From contig JAJNDJ010000204.1 in assembly GCA_021156345.1 (NCBI GenBank), positions 1-5,610 of the forward strand: DNA of 5,610 nt. Reading direction: 5' to 3'. The first letter of the stretch is position 1. Each line of letters opens with the position of its first letter. The stretch is from Rubrobacteraceae bacterium. GTDB taxonomy: Bacteria; Actinomycetota; Rubrobacteria; Rubrobacterales; Rubrobacteraceae. Below are positions 1 through 5,610 of the stretch, in pieces. A model generated the notes under the pieces. The model was not told the DNA's origin and searched no databases. It saw only the letters and a list, made by a program, of their open reading frames with translations. The position numbers and the translations under genes are program-made.

Positions 1-1
1 C

Positions 2-274
2 TGCGGGCGCACAGATCTCCCCAACGGCAACGCGGTCCGCCAGTACCACACGCTCTATTACACCTACCGCGCCCTCCCCGACGACCTGCTCGTCTACCCT
101 GGTCACGACTACAACGGCCGCGAATACTCGATCCTGAAAGATGAGAAAGCTAGCAACCCCAAGATGCTCTTCGACACGGAAGAGGAGTTCGTCGAGTACA
201 TGGAAAGGGAGAACCCGGCCAAACTCACGCCCGTCTATCATCTTGCCGACGCCCTGAAGGCAAACATGGCCTGA
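2..274 (+). CDS. MBL-fold hydrolase, ETHE1/persulfide dioxygenase-like (C-terminal part)
   Basis: The 5' end lies outside the window; 90 residues and the TGA stop are visible. The fragment opens with CGRTDLPNGNA, matching the GCGRTD block of the glyoxalase II/ETHE1 branch of metallo-beta-lactamase-fold enzymes, where the Asp is a metal ligand. LPDDLLVYPGHDYNGR follows, with the PGHDY histidine as another metal ligand. The spacing between them and the tail (EEEFVEYM, then a region ending ADALKAN) resemble ETHE1-like persulfide dioxygenases. These iron enzymes oxidise glutathione or other low-molecular-weight persulfides to sulfite in the cytoplasm. The N-terminal HxHxDH motif is not in the window, so the metal site cannot be checked, nor can any fused rhodanese domain. 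The next gene follows on the same strand after 112 bp, with a stem-loop between, so co-transcription is uncertain. A generic hydroxyacylglutathione hydrolase-like MBL protein is the main alternative. Confidence 0.82.
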   Translation, partial: CGRTDLPNGNAVRQYHTLYYTYRALPDDLLVYPGHDYNGREYSILKDEKASNPKMLFDTEEEFVEYMERENPAKLTPVYHLADALKANMA

Positions 275-301
275 GCCAAATAAGTCACCTGGTGGCCTCT
301 C

Positions 302-334
302 CGCGTCGTCCGGTCGGTGCTGATGGACGACGTG
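302..334 (+). terminator. stem-loop after the MBL gene, possible terminator
   Basis: CGTCGTCC (304-311) pairs perfectly with GGACGACG (325-332). A G-U and a C-G pair (303/333, 302/334) can extend the stem to 10, around a 13-nt loop. It lies about 30 nt after the MBL stop codon and about 50 nt before the next start. No T-run follows, so it is not a classical intrinsic terminator. It could be a processing site, a Rho-assisted end or a leader structure of the next gene. Confidence 0.35.
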
Positions 335-386
335 TTAGCTGCTAGAGTGCGGCTTTCGGGGTTAACGGTCCGGGAGTCGGCCTGCA

Positions 387-1847
387 GTGAGCAAGAAACC
401 GAAGAGGACGTTTACGCGCAGGGACTTCTTGAGGACCGCCGGAGCTGGTGCGGCCGGTGTGTCCCTGCTCGGCGCGGCCGGGTGCGCAGGCTTCGCCGAC
501 AGGGTACCGCGGCTGCCCGAGGAGTACCTCCCTGGCGGGGGGACAGGACCCAACGTCATCCTGGTGATCATAGACACCCTGAGGAAGGATCACGTCGGCG
601 CCTACGGCCACGACTGGATACAGACCCCCACCCTCGATGCCCTCGCCGAAGAGAGCCTGCTCTTCACCCAGGCCTACCCCGAGGCCATGCCCACGATCCC
701 GGTGAGGCGTGCCATCCACACAGGGATAAGGACCTGGCCCACCCGACCGACCTCCTTCGGATGGAAGCCGATCCCCTCCGGACAGACTACGGTGGCGGAG
801 ATACTCTCGAAAGAGGGCTTCGGCACCTACCTGGTGACCGACACCTATGTACAGTTCCCCATGAACTTCGGCAGGGGATTCGGGGCTTACAACATGATCC
901 GGGGCCAGGAGAGGGACCCTCACAAAGACCCCTCCACAATCTCCGAGGAGGAGATGCGACGCCGTTACATTATCCTCGGGGAGGGCAAGAAGGCCCGCCA
1001 GTATCTGGCCAACGTACAGGGCCGGAAGGGCGAGGAGGACTGGTTCGCTCCCAGGGTGTTCCTCGACTCCATGGATGCACTCGAGGTGGCCGCGGCGGAG
1101 AACCGGCCCTTCTTCCTGGTGGCGGACTGCTACGATCCTCACGAGCCCTGGGACCCGCCAGAGGAGTACGTGAGCCTCTACGACGAGGGCTACAACGGCA
1201 AGGAGCCCCTGGACGACAATTACGGCAGCGACGATTACCTCACCGACCGCCAACTCCTCAGGATGAGGGCACTCTACGCCGCCGAGGTCACCATGATGGA
1301 CCGTTGGCTAGGGAAGTTCATCGAGAGGGCGCACGAGCTCGGGGTAATGGAGAAGACCCTGTTCGTGGTCGTCTCAGACCACGGCCACCTCCTTGGGGAG
1401 CACGGCTACACGGGGAAGCTGGCCTACGCCCTCTACCCGGAGCTGACAGATATCGTCTTCATGGTGAGGCACCCACAGGGCGATGGGGCTGGCAAGAGCA
1501 GCGACTTCTACGTTTCTACCCACGACGTCGCGCCAACGATCCTTGGCTTCCTCGGGGTTGAGCAGGCCGAACCCATGGACGGTCAGGACCTGGCGCCCAT
1601 CCTGGAGGGTAAGGAGGCAGAGCAACCGAGGGACCATTTCACACAGGGCTACAAAAACTACGTGTGCTGCAGGGACGAGCACAGGGTGATGTTCTGCCGC
1701 ACCGACATGACCGACGCCCACCTCTTCGACGCCGTAAACGACACTGACCAGAGAAGAGACCTGGCTGAAGCCGAGCCCGAGACGGTGAAGAGGATGTACG
1801 AAGAGTATGCCCAGAACGATGCTCGAGGACGCCTTCCGAACTTCTGA
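387..1847 (+). CDS. Tat-exported sulfatase/phosphodiesterase-fold lipoprotein with Thr at the nucleophile position
   Basis: A 486-residue alkaline-phosphatase-superfamily hydrolase, annotated as a sulfatase by fold. The N-terminus has a twin-arginine signal (TRRDFLR, Arg11-Arg12), a hydrophobic Ala/Gly stretch and a lipobox-like GAAGC ending at Cys33. This suggests folded export and attachment to the outer face of the membrane. The sulfatase domain begins at about 55 with PNVILVIIDTLRKDHVGAYG (Asp63 a likely metal ligand). YDPHEPW (Asp250, His252) and SDHGHLLGEHG (Asp331, His332) then Lys344 complete a familiar active-site set. The element that should read C/S-x-P-x-R reads T-I-P-V-R (Thr103 to Arg107), so there is no Cys or Ser to convert to formylglycine. 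Threonine is the nucleophile in related phosphoethanolamine and glycerol-phosphate transferases, so a phosphate or phosphonate ester substrate is plausible. Start: GTG with GGGAG ten nt upstream; it places the Tat motif correctly. Substrate unknown. Confidence 0.85.
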   Translation: MSKKPKRTFTRRDFLRTAGAGAAGVSLLGAAGCAGFADRVPRLPEEYLPGGGTGPNVILVIIDTLRKDHVGAYGHDWIQTPTLDALAEESLLFTQAYPEAMPTIPVRRAIHTGIRTWPTRPTSFGWKPIPSGQTTVAEILSKEGFGTYLVTDTYVQFPMNFGRGFGAYNMIRGQERDPHKDPSTISEEEMRRRYIILGEGKKARQYLANVQGRKGEEDWFAPRVFLDSMDALEVAAAENRPFFLVADCYDPHEPWDPPEEYVSLYDEGYNGKEPLDDNYGSDDYLTDRQLLRMRALYAAEVTMMDRWLGKFIERAHELGVMEKTLFVVVSDHGHLLGEHGYTGKLAYALYPELTDIVFMVRHPQGDGAGKSSDFYVSTHDVAPTILGFLGVEQAEPMDGQDLAPILEGKEAEQPRDHFTQGYKNYVCCRDEHRVMFCRTDMTDAHLFDAVNDTDQRRDLAEAEPETVKRMYEEYAQNDARGRLPNF

Positions 1848-1874
1848 AAGCATGGCCTCAGGTTTCGGCAAGCT

Positions 1875-1918
1875 GCGCACCGAGCGCTTCGCTCAGTGCG
1901 CGTAGGGCCACCGGCCCT
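1875..1918 (+). terminator. two tandem hairpins downstream of the sulfatase-fold gene
   Basis: Hairpin 1 (1875-1901): GCGCAC pairs with GTGCGC and GAGCG with CGCTC, with one C/A mismatch between the stems and a 3-nt loop (CTT). Hairpin 2 (1904-1918): AGGGCC and GGCCCT with a 3-nt ACC loop. They begin 27 nt after the stop codon and are only two bases apart. The tract after them (CGCTTTCACC) has just three consecutive T, so termination may be weak or factor-assisted. Nothing else is recognised in the 250-bp gap, apart from a possible -10 element TATAGT at 2025-2030 with no convincing -35. Confidence 0.5.
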
Positions 1919-2085
1919 CGCTTTCACCTGATCGTGTAGAGAAGGGACTCCTCGGAAGCTTGCAACACTCTAGCAACCGTTGGAGTGGTCTATTTGGGGG
2001 ATGCGCCCGCCATCGCCGGAGACGTATAGTGGGATCTTTACACGAGCGCGGCCCGGAGGTGGGCTTCGGGTCCGGATCTTTCGGA

Positions 2086-2091
2086 AAGGAG
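2086..2091 (+). promoter_or_regulatory. Shine-Dalgarno site that sets the membrane-protein start
   Basis: AAGGAG lies 6 nt before ATG 2098. The reading frame is open upstream to about 1960, but the upstream part has no such site and encodes an arginine-rich, non-conserved-looking stretch. This site therefore favours ATG 2098. Confidence 0.8.
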
Positions 2092-2097
2092 CTGGCG

Positions 2098-2739
2098 ATG
2101 GATGCACGTGAAGCCGCTATCCGGCAAATCGGGGGCGACGATGCGATCACCACCAGGATGGGAGCGGTGACCTTACCTATTGGGGTCGTCCTGATCGCGA
2201 TCTCGGAGATCTACTCTGTCAGCACGAGACCGGGAGCGGGAGCAGGGCTCGCACCCTTCGGCTTCGCCGCTGCGGTGACGACAGCTGCCTCCTTCACGGT
2301 CCTTCAAGCCGTGGACGGCATAACCCTCAGGTATGCGGTGGACGCCTGGGCCAGCGCCCCGGACCCTCAGAAGACGGCAGCCTTCGCTGCAGCCGAGGTG
2401 GCGAGGTGGACAGAGATAGGAATGAACAGCCTCTCGTACTTCCTGGCAGGATTGACCCTCTTCCTCTACGGGCTTGCCATCGCCCTCGGTAGGGTTTACC
2501 CCCGTTGGGTCGGACTGATGGCCGCACTTTCTGGAGCAACGCTCATGTACGACGGCGCAGTAGTGGTGGCCTACGAGGGCTTCGTACCATCGATCGTCAA
2601 ACTGGTGGGCCTTCTCCTGTTGGCGGTGTGGGCGTTCGTCATGGCCGCGTTCATGTGGCGCCACGGTAGTCGCCGACGCATCACTCGTCTCGGATCGACT
2701 CCCACAGGACCGGCGCAGCGCTCCACCGGCACACGCTGA
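2098..2739 (+). CDS. five-helix integral membrane protein, possibly DUF4386-like
   Basis: A 213-residue protein with no catalytic motif that I can identify. Five hydrophobic segments are visible, at roughly 21-39, 51-75, 107-130, 137-159 and 166-187. A soluble, Ala-rich loop (about 80-105) separates the second and third. It contains WASAPDPQKTAAFAAAE, and the third helix starts near RWTEIGMNSLSYFLAG. VYPRWVG before helix 4 resembles the Pro-Arg loop of small DUF4386-type membrane proteins, but that assignment is from memory and tentative. The C-terminus is basic and hydrophilic (residues 188-213), which suggests a cytoplasmic tail. The gene stands alone, flanked by hairpins upstream and a long non-coding stretch downstream, so nothing ties it functionally to the sulfur-related neighbours. 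The coding call is good; the function is unknown. Confidence 0.78.
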   Translation: MDAREAAIRQIGGDDAITTRMGAVTLPIGVVLIAISEIYSVSTRPGAGAGLAPFGFAAAVTTAASFTVLQAVDGITLRYAVDAWASAPDPQKTAAFAAAEVARWTEIGMNSLSYFLAGLTLFLYGLAIALGRVYPRWVGLMAALSGATLMYDGAVVVAYEGFVPSIVKLVGLLLLAVWAFVMAAFMWRHGSRRRITRLGSTPTGPAQRSTGTR

Positions 2740-2825
2740 CCGTGTGAACCCGGCTTCGCAGCCAGGATAGTCAAGCCCATAGACCTCGAATTGGGAGAGA
2801 ACGACAGACTGTACTACCCGGCAAG

Positions 2826-2837
2826 GAGTTCGAACTC
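2826..2837. repeat. 12-bp perfect palindrome
   Basis: GAGTTCGAACTC is its own reverse complement. It sits 107 bp before the -35 element of the promoter at 2944. The TTCGAA core recalls a tRNA T-loop, but no acceptor or anticodon stem can be built around it. It could be an operator half of unknown specificity, or chance. Confidence 0.35.
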
Positions 2838-2943
2838 AGCCACAGCATCGGTGCACGAGATCAGGTCCAGAGGATGATCCATCCCAGACGCCAGGGTCGA
2901 AACAGCCCGCAAATAAAACCTCCAAAAAAGTGGGCGGAGTGAC

Positions 2944-2972
2944 TTGACCTCGAAATGATGCTGGTCTACAGT
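2944..2972 (+). promoter_or_regulatory. sigma70-type promoter for the sulfotransferase-ATP sulfurylase gene
   Basis: The -35 TTGACC (2944-2949, five of six consensus bases) is followed by a 17-bp spacer and the -10 TACAGT (2967-2972, four of six). Transcription would begin near 2979. It is the best-spaced promoter I found in the window and lies in its most AT-rich part. It gives a leader of about 140 nt to GTG 3121, or about 40 nt to ATG 3019. Confidence 0.55.
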
Positions 2973-3063
2973 CTTCCAATGCTCACAAATCTAGTAGGCA
3001 AAATGGTTAATTAGTCTGATGGCACGCTCTCATGTCGTTACGGCGTATCCAGGTATCATGCGT

Positions 3064-3081
3064 GGGAGGATCGGGAGGATC
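3064..3081 (+). repeat. tandem 9-bp repeat and overlapping hairpin in the leader
   Basis: GGGAGGATC occurs twice back to back (3064-3072 and 3073-3081). The second copy overlaps a small hairpin, CGGGA (3072-3076) pairing with TCCCG (3080-3084) around GGA. Both copies contain a Shine-Dalgarno-like GGGAGG. They lie 40-57 nt before GTG 3121. Being 9 bp, the repeat would add in-frame codons if translation began further upstream. Confidence 0.5.
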
Positions 3082-3105
3082 CCGGACGCTTACCCTGTTG
3101 AGTAC

Positions 3106-3115
3106 GAGAGAGAGG
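3106..3115 (+). promoter_or_regulatory. ribosome binding site favouring GTG 3121
   Basis: GAGAGAGAGG lies 5 nt before GTG 3121. Neither ATG 3019 nor ATG 3058 has a comparable site. The protein from GTG 3121 begins a few residues before the first sulfotransferase strand, the normal length for this domain. Confidence 0.6.
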
Positions 3116-3120
3116 CGCAT

Positions 3121-5067
3121 GTGACACAGAGTAAACCTGTTGCGTTATGGGCTGTACCCCGCTCGATATCTACGGCGTTCGAGCGGGTCTTTGTGGAGAG
3201 GGAGGATTTCGAGGTACTACACGAGCCGTTTTCGGCCTCTTACTACTATGGAGAGGACCGCCCGAGCGACCGCTTCGCGGATGCCGCGCCTAAAGCCGAG
3301 TACAGCTATGAGAAGGTGCTCGAGGACGTCTTCAGGCCGCGCGATCAGCGTGTTTTCCTCAAGGACATGGCCTACCACGCAAAGAAGGTGTTGAGTCCCG
3401 AGTTCGCCTCGCGGTTCGTCAACACGTTTATCGTCAGGGACCCGAAGTACGTGTTGGTGTCGCTATACAAGATGTGGCCGGACTTTTCCCTGGAGGAGAC
3501 AGGCTACGAGGACCTTTACAGGCTGTTCCGTTATGCGACGGACGCGGGAGAAGACGTTGCCGTGGTCGATGCGATGACCTTCTCGGAGAATCCGGCTGGG
3601 GTGCTTGCGGCCTACTGCGAGCATCTCGAGGTGCCTTTCACGGCTGGCTCCCTTACGTGGGAGTCGGGGGATGTGAGCAAGTGGGACAACTGGGAGGGAT
3701 GGCATGAGGATGCCCAGAGCAGTACCGGCATAGAGCCTGCCGAGCGCAGGGACCCCGAGTTGCCCGAGGAGCTCGCGGCCGCCTACGAGCACTGTTTGCC
3801 CTACTACTACGAGCTGGCGGCGCATGCGATCCCATCCGTGGCGCGGCGGTCCGCCCTGGGACGTACGGAAGACGATGACAAGGAGAAGATCTTGCTGAGG
3901 ACAGAGACTGCGATAGCCCCGCACGGGGGAGAACTTATAGATCGCGTGGTCCCCGAGGAGGAACGCAGGGAGCGGTCGATGGAGGCTGCGGAGCTACAGA
4001 AGGTGCCCCTGAGCCCGCGGGCCCTATCGGACCTACAGATGATCTCGACCGGGGTCTTCAGCCCCCTCGAAGGGTTCATGCTGAGCGACGAATACGAGAG
4101 CGTGGTAGAGGATATGCGCCTGGGGAGTGGCCTCGCCTGGAGCCTACCCGTCACTGTGTCCGTGGACGAGGGGCAGGCCAGAGAGCTGTCGGAGAACTCT
4201 GAGATAGCCCTGGTCGACGGTACCGGAGAGCCCGTGGCTACCATGGTGGTCAGGGAGCTCTACGGTTACGACAAGGAGCGCGAGGCCAGGATGGTCTACA
4301 GGACGACCGACGCCGACCATCCCGGCGTCGCCGCGGTCTACAGGCAGGGCGACATCCTACTCGGCGGCGAGGTCGAGCTCTTGCGTCCGCCGGAAGAGGG
4401 GCGTTTTCCCCGCTACTACTACACACCGTCGCAGCTCAGAGCCTCATTCGCCGAGAAGGGTTGGAAGAGGGTCGTCGGCTTCCAGACCAGGAACCCCGTT
4501 CATCGGGCCCACGAGTACATCCAGAAGAGCGCACTCGAGACGGTGGACGGGCTTCTCCTGAATCCACTCGTCGGGGAGACCAAATCGGACGACATACCGG
4601 CCGACGTGAGGATGAGGTCTTACGAGGTGATCCTGGACAGGTACTATCCGGAAGACCGGACGATGCTCGCCGTCTTCCCCGCGGCGATGCGCTACGCAGG
4701 CCCCAGGGAGGCGATTTTCCACGCCATCTGCCGCAAGAATTACGGCTGCTCGCACTTCATCGTAGGCCGCGACCACGCCGGTGTCGGCAGCTACTACGGC
4801 ACCTACGACGCCCAACACATCTTCGAGGAATTCGAGCCGGAGGAGCTGGGGATCACACCCCTCTTCTTCGAGCACGCGTTCTTCTGCACGGAGTGTGGGG
4901 GCATGGGCTCATCGAAGACCTGCCCGCACGACCCAGACTCCCACGTCTTCCTCTCGGGGACGAAGGTGCGAGAGATGCTCTCCAGGGGCGAGTACCCGCC
5001 CCCAGAGTTCTCCCGACCCGAAGTGATCGAAGTGCTTATGGAAGGTCAGCGGGTCGAGAGCAGGTAG
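3121..5067 (+). CDS. sat: sulfotransferase domain fused to ATP sulfurylase (sulfate adenylyltransferase)
   Basis: A 648-residue bifunctional protein, numbered from GTG 3121. Residues 1-240 are a PAPS-dependent sulfotransferase-like domain of the actinobacterial type. They carry the 5'-phosphosulfate loop PRSISTAF (13-20), [11 protein letters not shown] (34-44), FLKDMAYH (79-86) and the 3'-phosphate motif RDPKYVLVS (Arg106, Ser114). A charged linker (about 244-257, TEDDDKEK) leads into a full-length ATP sulfurylase (about 258-648). That domain shows the ATP/sulfate signature [10 protein letters not shown] (455-464), GRDHAG (549-554), a zinc-type cluster (Cys589, Cys592, Cys601, His603) and [11 protein letters not shown] (610-620). 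ATP sulfurylase makes APS from ATP and sulfate; the sulfotransferase would pass sulfuryl from PAPS to an unknown acceptor. The protein has no Walker A GxxGxGK[ST], so it contains no APS kinase. No signal peptide is seen, so it is probably cytoplasmic. It has its own promoter. Both domains look intact and the frame is uninterrupted, so the fusion is real in this sequence. Confidence 0.92.
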   Translation: MTQSKPVALWAVPRSISTAFERVFVEREDFEVLHEPFSASYYYGEDRPSDRFADAAPKAEYSYEKVLEDVFRPRDQRVFLKDMAYHAKKVLSPEFASRFVNTFIVRDPKYVLVSLYKMWPDFSLEETGYEDLYRLFRYATDAGEDVAVVDAMTFSENPAGVLAAYCEHLEVPFTAGSLTWESGDVSKWDNWEGWHEDAQSSTGIEPAERRDPELPEELAAAYEHCLPYYYELAAHAIPSVARRSALGRTEDDDKEKILLRTETAIAPHGGELIDRVVPEEERRERSMEAAELQKVPLSPRALSDLQMISTGVFSPLEGFMLSDEYESVVEDMRLGSGLAWSLPVTVSVDEGQARELSENSEIALVDGTGEPVATMVVRELYGYDKEREARMVYRTTDADHPGVAAVYRQGDILLGGEVELLRPPEEGRFPRYYYTPSQLRASFAEKGWKRVVGFQTRNPVHRAHEYIQKSALETVDGLLLNPLVGETKSDDIPADVRMRSYEVILDRYYPEDRTMLAVFPAAMRYAGPREAIFHAICRKNYGCSHFIVGRDHAGVGSYYGTYDAQHIFEEFEPEELGITPLFFEHAFFCTECGGMGSSKTCPHDPDSHVFLSGTKVREMLSRGEYPPPEFSRPEVIEVLMEGQRVESR

Positions 5068-5072
5068 CAATC

Positions 5073-5116
5073 GGCTTTAAGCCTCTTGCTTGCTCACAGC
5101 TGCTAACGAATTCGTT
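5073..5116. other. convergent gap with a small hairpin and a 12-bp palindrome
   Basis: Just after the stop codon of the fusion gene, GGCTT (5073-5077) pairs with AAGCC (5079-5083), followed by a T/C-rich tract. AACGAATTCGTT (5105-5116) is a perfect palindrome, 7 bp beyond the end of the opposing permease gene. Either could help end transcription from both sides, but both stems are short and neither has a proper T-run. Confidence 0.3.
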
Positions 5117-5122
5117 TGATCA

Positions 5123-5610
5123 CTACTCTCTGCCAACCTTCATTCCCCATCGGACGACGGTACCGCGCTCCAGCAGGCGGAAGGTCGCTTCGACCAGGAT
5201 GCCGGCGAAGGCGATGGTAAATAGTCCTGCGAGGAGCTCCGGTGCCGGCAGGAAGTCGCCGGCGTCGTTGGTGAAGAACGTAGGCCCCCCGCCTGCAACG
5301 CCGAAGACGAGTCCGGCGAGCCTGCTCTGAGTCCGGAGATGGCGTGCGGCAAAGCTGCGGGTAAGAGTACCGCGCTGAACATCCCCCAGCCCCGCAGACC
5401 CAGGTTCTGCCCGACCAACATGATCGTGGGGTTGACGCTCTTGAAGCCGGCGCTCAGGTTGATGGCGGTGGGCAAGGTGACCGAGCAGACGGTAACCACG
5501 ACCAGTGAAGTGGGACTCGTGTCGAACCAGAGCATGAGGAGCGGCAGGATGGCTATGGCGGGTACTGGATAGAGCGTCAAGGTCAGCAGCGTGAGCAGGT
5601 CGGCCCCGAT
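5123..5610 (-). pseudogene. ABC transporter permease, SsuC/TauC (NitT/TauT) type, partial and frameshifted
   Basis: The coding sequence enters from the right edge (5' end missing). From 5610 it reads IGADLLTLLTLTLYPVPAIAILPLLMLWF, a typical membrane segment of permeases that import sulfonates, taurine, nitrate or related compounds. SVNPTIMLVGQNLG and VLLPAALPHAISGLRAG follow, the permease loop that contacts the ATPase. After GLRAG (codon 5320-5322) this frame degenerates to Ser/Pro-rich nonsense. The neighbouring frame resumes clear homology from LAGLVFGVAGGG (5318 downward) and continues through LLAGLFTIAFAGILVEATF to RRWGM-like TVVRWGMKVG and a TAG at 5123-5125. The family usually has about nine more residues (WAxxWRxLIAAE-like) at the break. 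The lesion therefore looks like a short out-of-frame deletion, or a sequencing error. The substrate cannot be told from the permease alone. It converges on the ATP sulfurylase gene, 55 bp away. Confidence 0.75.
5309..5336. repeat. 8-bp direct repeat at the permease frameshift
   Basis: GAGTCCGG occurs at 5309-5316 and again at 5329-5336, a period of 20 bp, bracketing the point where the reading frame changes (5317-5322). Removing one 20-bp unit would restore the frame. However, the GLRAG residues encoded there match the family, so a simple duplication is not the better explanation. Confidence 0.5.

Larger units (their letters stand above)
2740..3120 (+). other. non-coding stretch and leader before the fusion gene
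   Basis: No convincing gene is seen on either strand. It holds a 12-bp palindrome (2826-2837), a promoter (2944-2972), and a leader with a 9-bp tandem repeat and a small hairpin. The region 2880-3015 is visibly more AT-rich than the genes, as expected for a promoter region. If translation started at ATG 3019 instead of GTG 3121, the last 102 bp would be coding. Confidence 0.6.

Noticed and set aside
317..1561. Long open frames overlapping the sulfatase-fold gene on both strands (317-1561 plus, 342-1253 minus)
   Set aside because: They lie over a gene with clear motifs, have no recognisable domain and an Arg/Gly/Pro-rich low-complexity composition. They are by-products of GC-rich codon bias.
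1960..2030. A promoter for the membrane-protein gene using TTGCAA at 1960 or TATAGT at 2025
   Set aside because: The TTGCAA has no -10 at 16-18 bp, and the TATAGT has only TGCGCC at the -35 position. Neither forms a convincing pair.
1960..2097. An N-terminal extension of the membrane protein
   Set aside because: The frame is open and has alternative starts, but the AAGGAG site directly precedes ATG 2098 and the extension reads as arginine-rich non-coding sequence.
2815..2845. A tRNA gene suggested by the TTCGAA core of the palindrome
   Set aside because: No acceptor stem, D-arm or anticodon stem can be paired around it at tRNA spacing.
2740..2874. 45 further sense codons in frame after the membrane-protein stop, suggesting read-through or a degraded domain
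   Set aside because: The stretch has no recognisable motif or hydrophobic segment, and an open run of this length is expected by chance at this GC content.
4461..5330. An 870-bp open frame on the plus strand across the ATP sulfurylase end and the permease
   Set aside because: It shadows ATP sulfurylase in another frame and then runs antisense to the permease. Its translation is Arg/Pro/Ser-rich without any motif.
1..5610. CRISPR array, insertion sequence, phage or toxin-antitoxin module
   Set aside because: No regularly spaced repeats, transposase, integrase, terminal inverted repeats or small paired genes are visible.

Overview
This is a GC-rich bacterial window. Arginine is often encoded by AGG, and a GTG start is likely for two genes. 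The sulfotransferase-like domain resembles a family I associate mainly with actinomycetes. An Actinomycetota origin, perhaps near Rubrobacter, is my best guess, but it rests on codon flavour and remembered family resemblance, not on a marker gene.

Layout, left to right. (1) 2-274 (+): C-terminal 90 residues of an MBL-fold hydrolase of the ETHE1/persulfide dioxygenase type. (2) A short gap with a good stem-loop. (3) 387-1847 (+): a Tat-exported, probably lipid-anchored alkaline-phosphatase/sulfatase-fold enzyme with threonine where sulfatases carry the formylglycine precursor. (4) A 250-bp gap with two tandem hairpins. (5) 2098-2739 (+): a five-helix integral membrane protein, DUF4386-like at best. 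(6) A 381-bp non-coding stretch with a good sigma70-type promoter at 2944-2972 and a leader carrying a perfect 9-bp tandem repeat. (7) 3121-5067 (+): the centrepiece, one polypeptide joining a PAPS-type sulfotransferase domain to a complete ATP sulfurylase. (8) A 55-bp convergent gap. (9) 5123-5610 (-): the 3' part of an ABC-transporter permease of the SsuC/TauC (NitT/TauT) type, broken by a frameshift with apparent loss of a short conserved segment.

How they may work together. Four of the five genes have plausible links to sulfur: persulfide oxidation to sulfite, a sulfatase-fold hydrolase outside the membrane, sulfate activation and transfer in one protein, and a permease of a family that imports sulfonates and related compounds. 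Two cautions apply. The sulfatase-fold enzyme lacks the sulfatase nucleophile, so it may act on a phosphorus ester. The permease looks damaged, and its family also carries non-sulfur substrates.

The most unusual item is the sulfotransferase-ATP sulfurylase fusion. It joins the first and last steps of sulfate activation and transfer but omits the APS kinase that should lie between them. No APS kinase is visible in the window.
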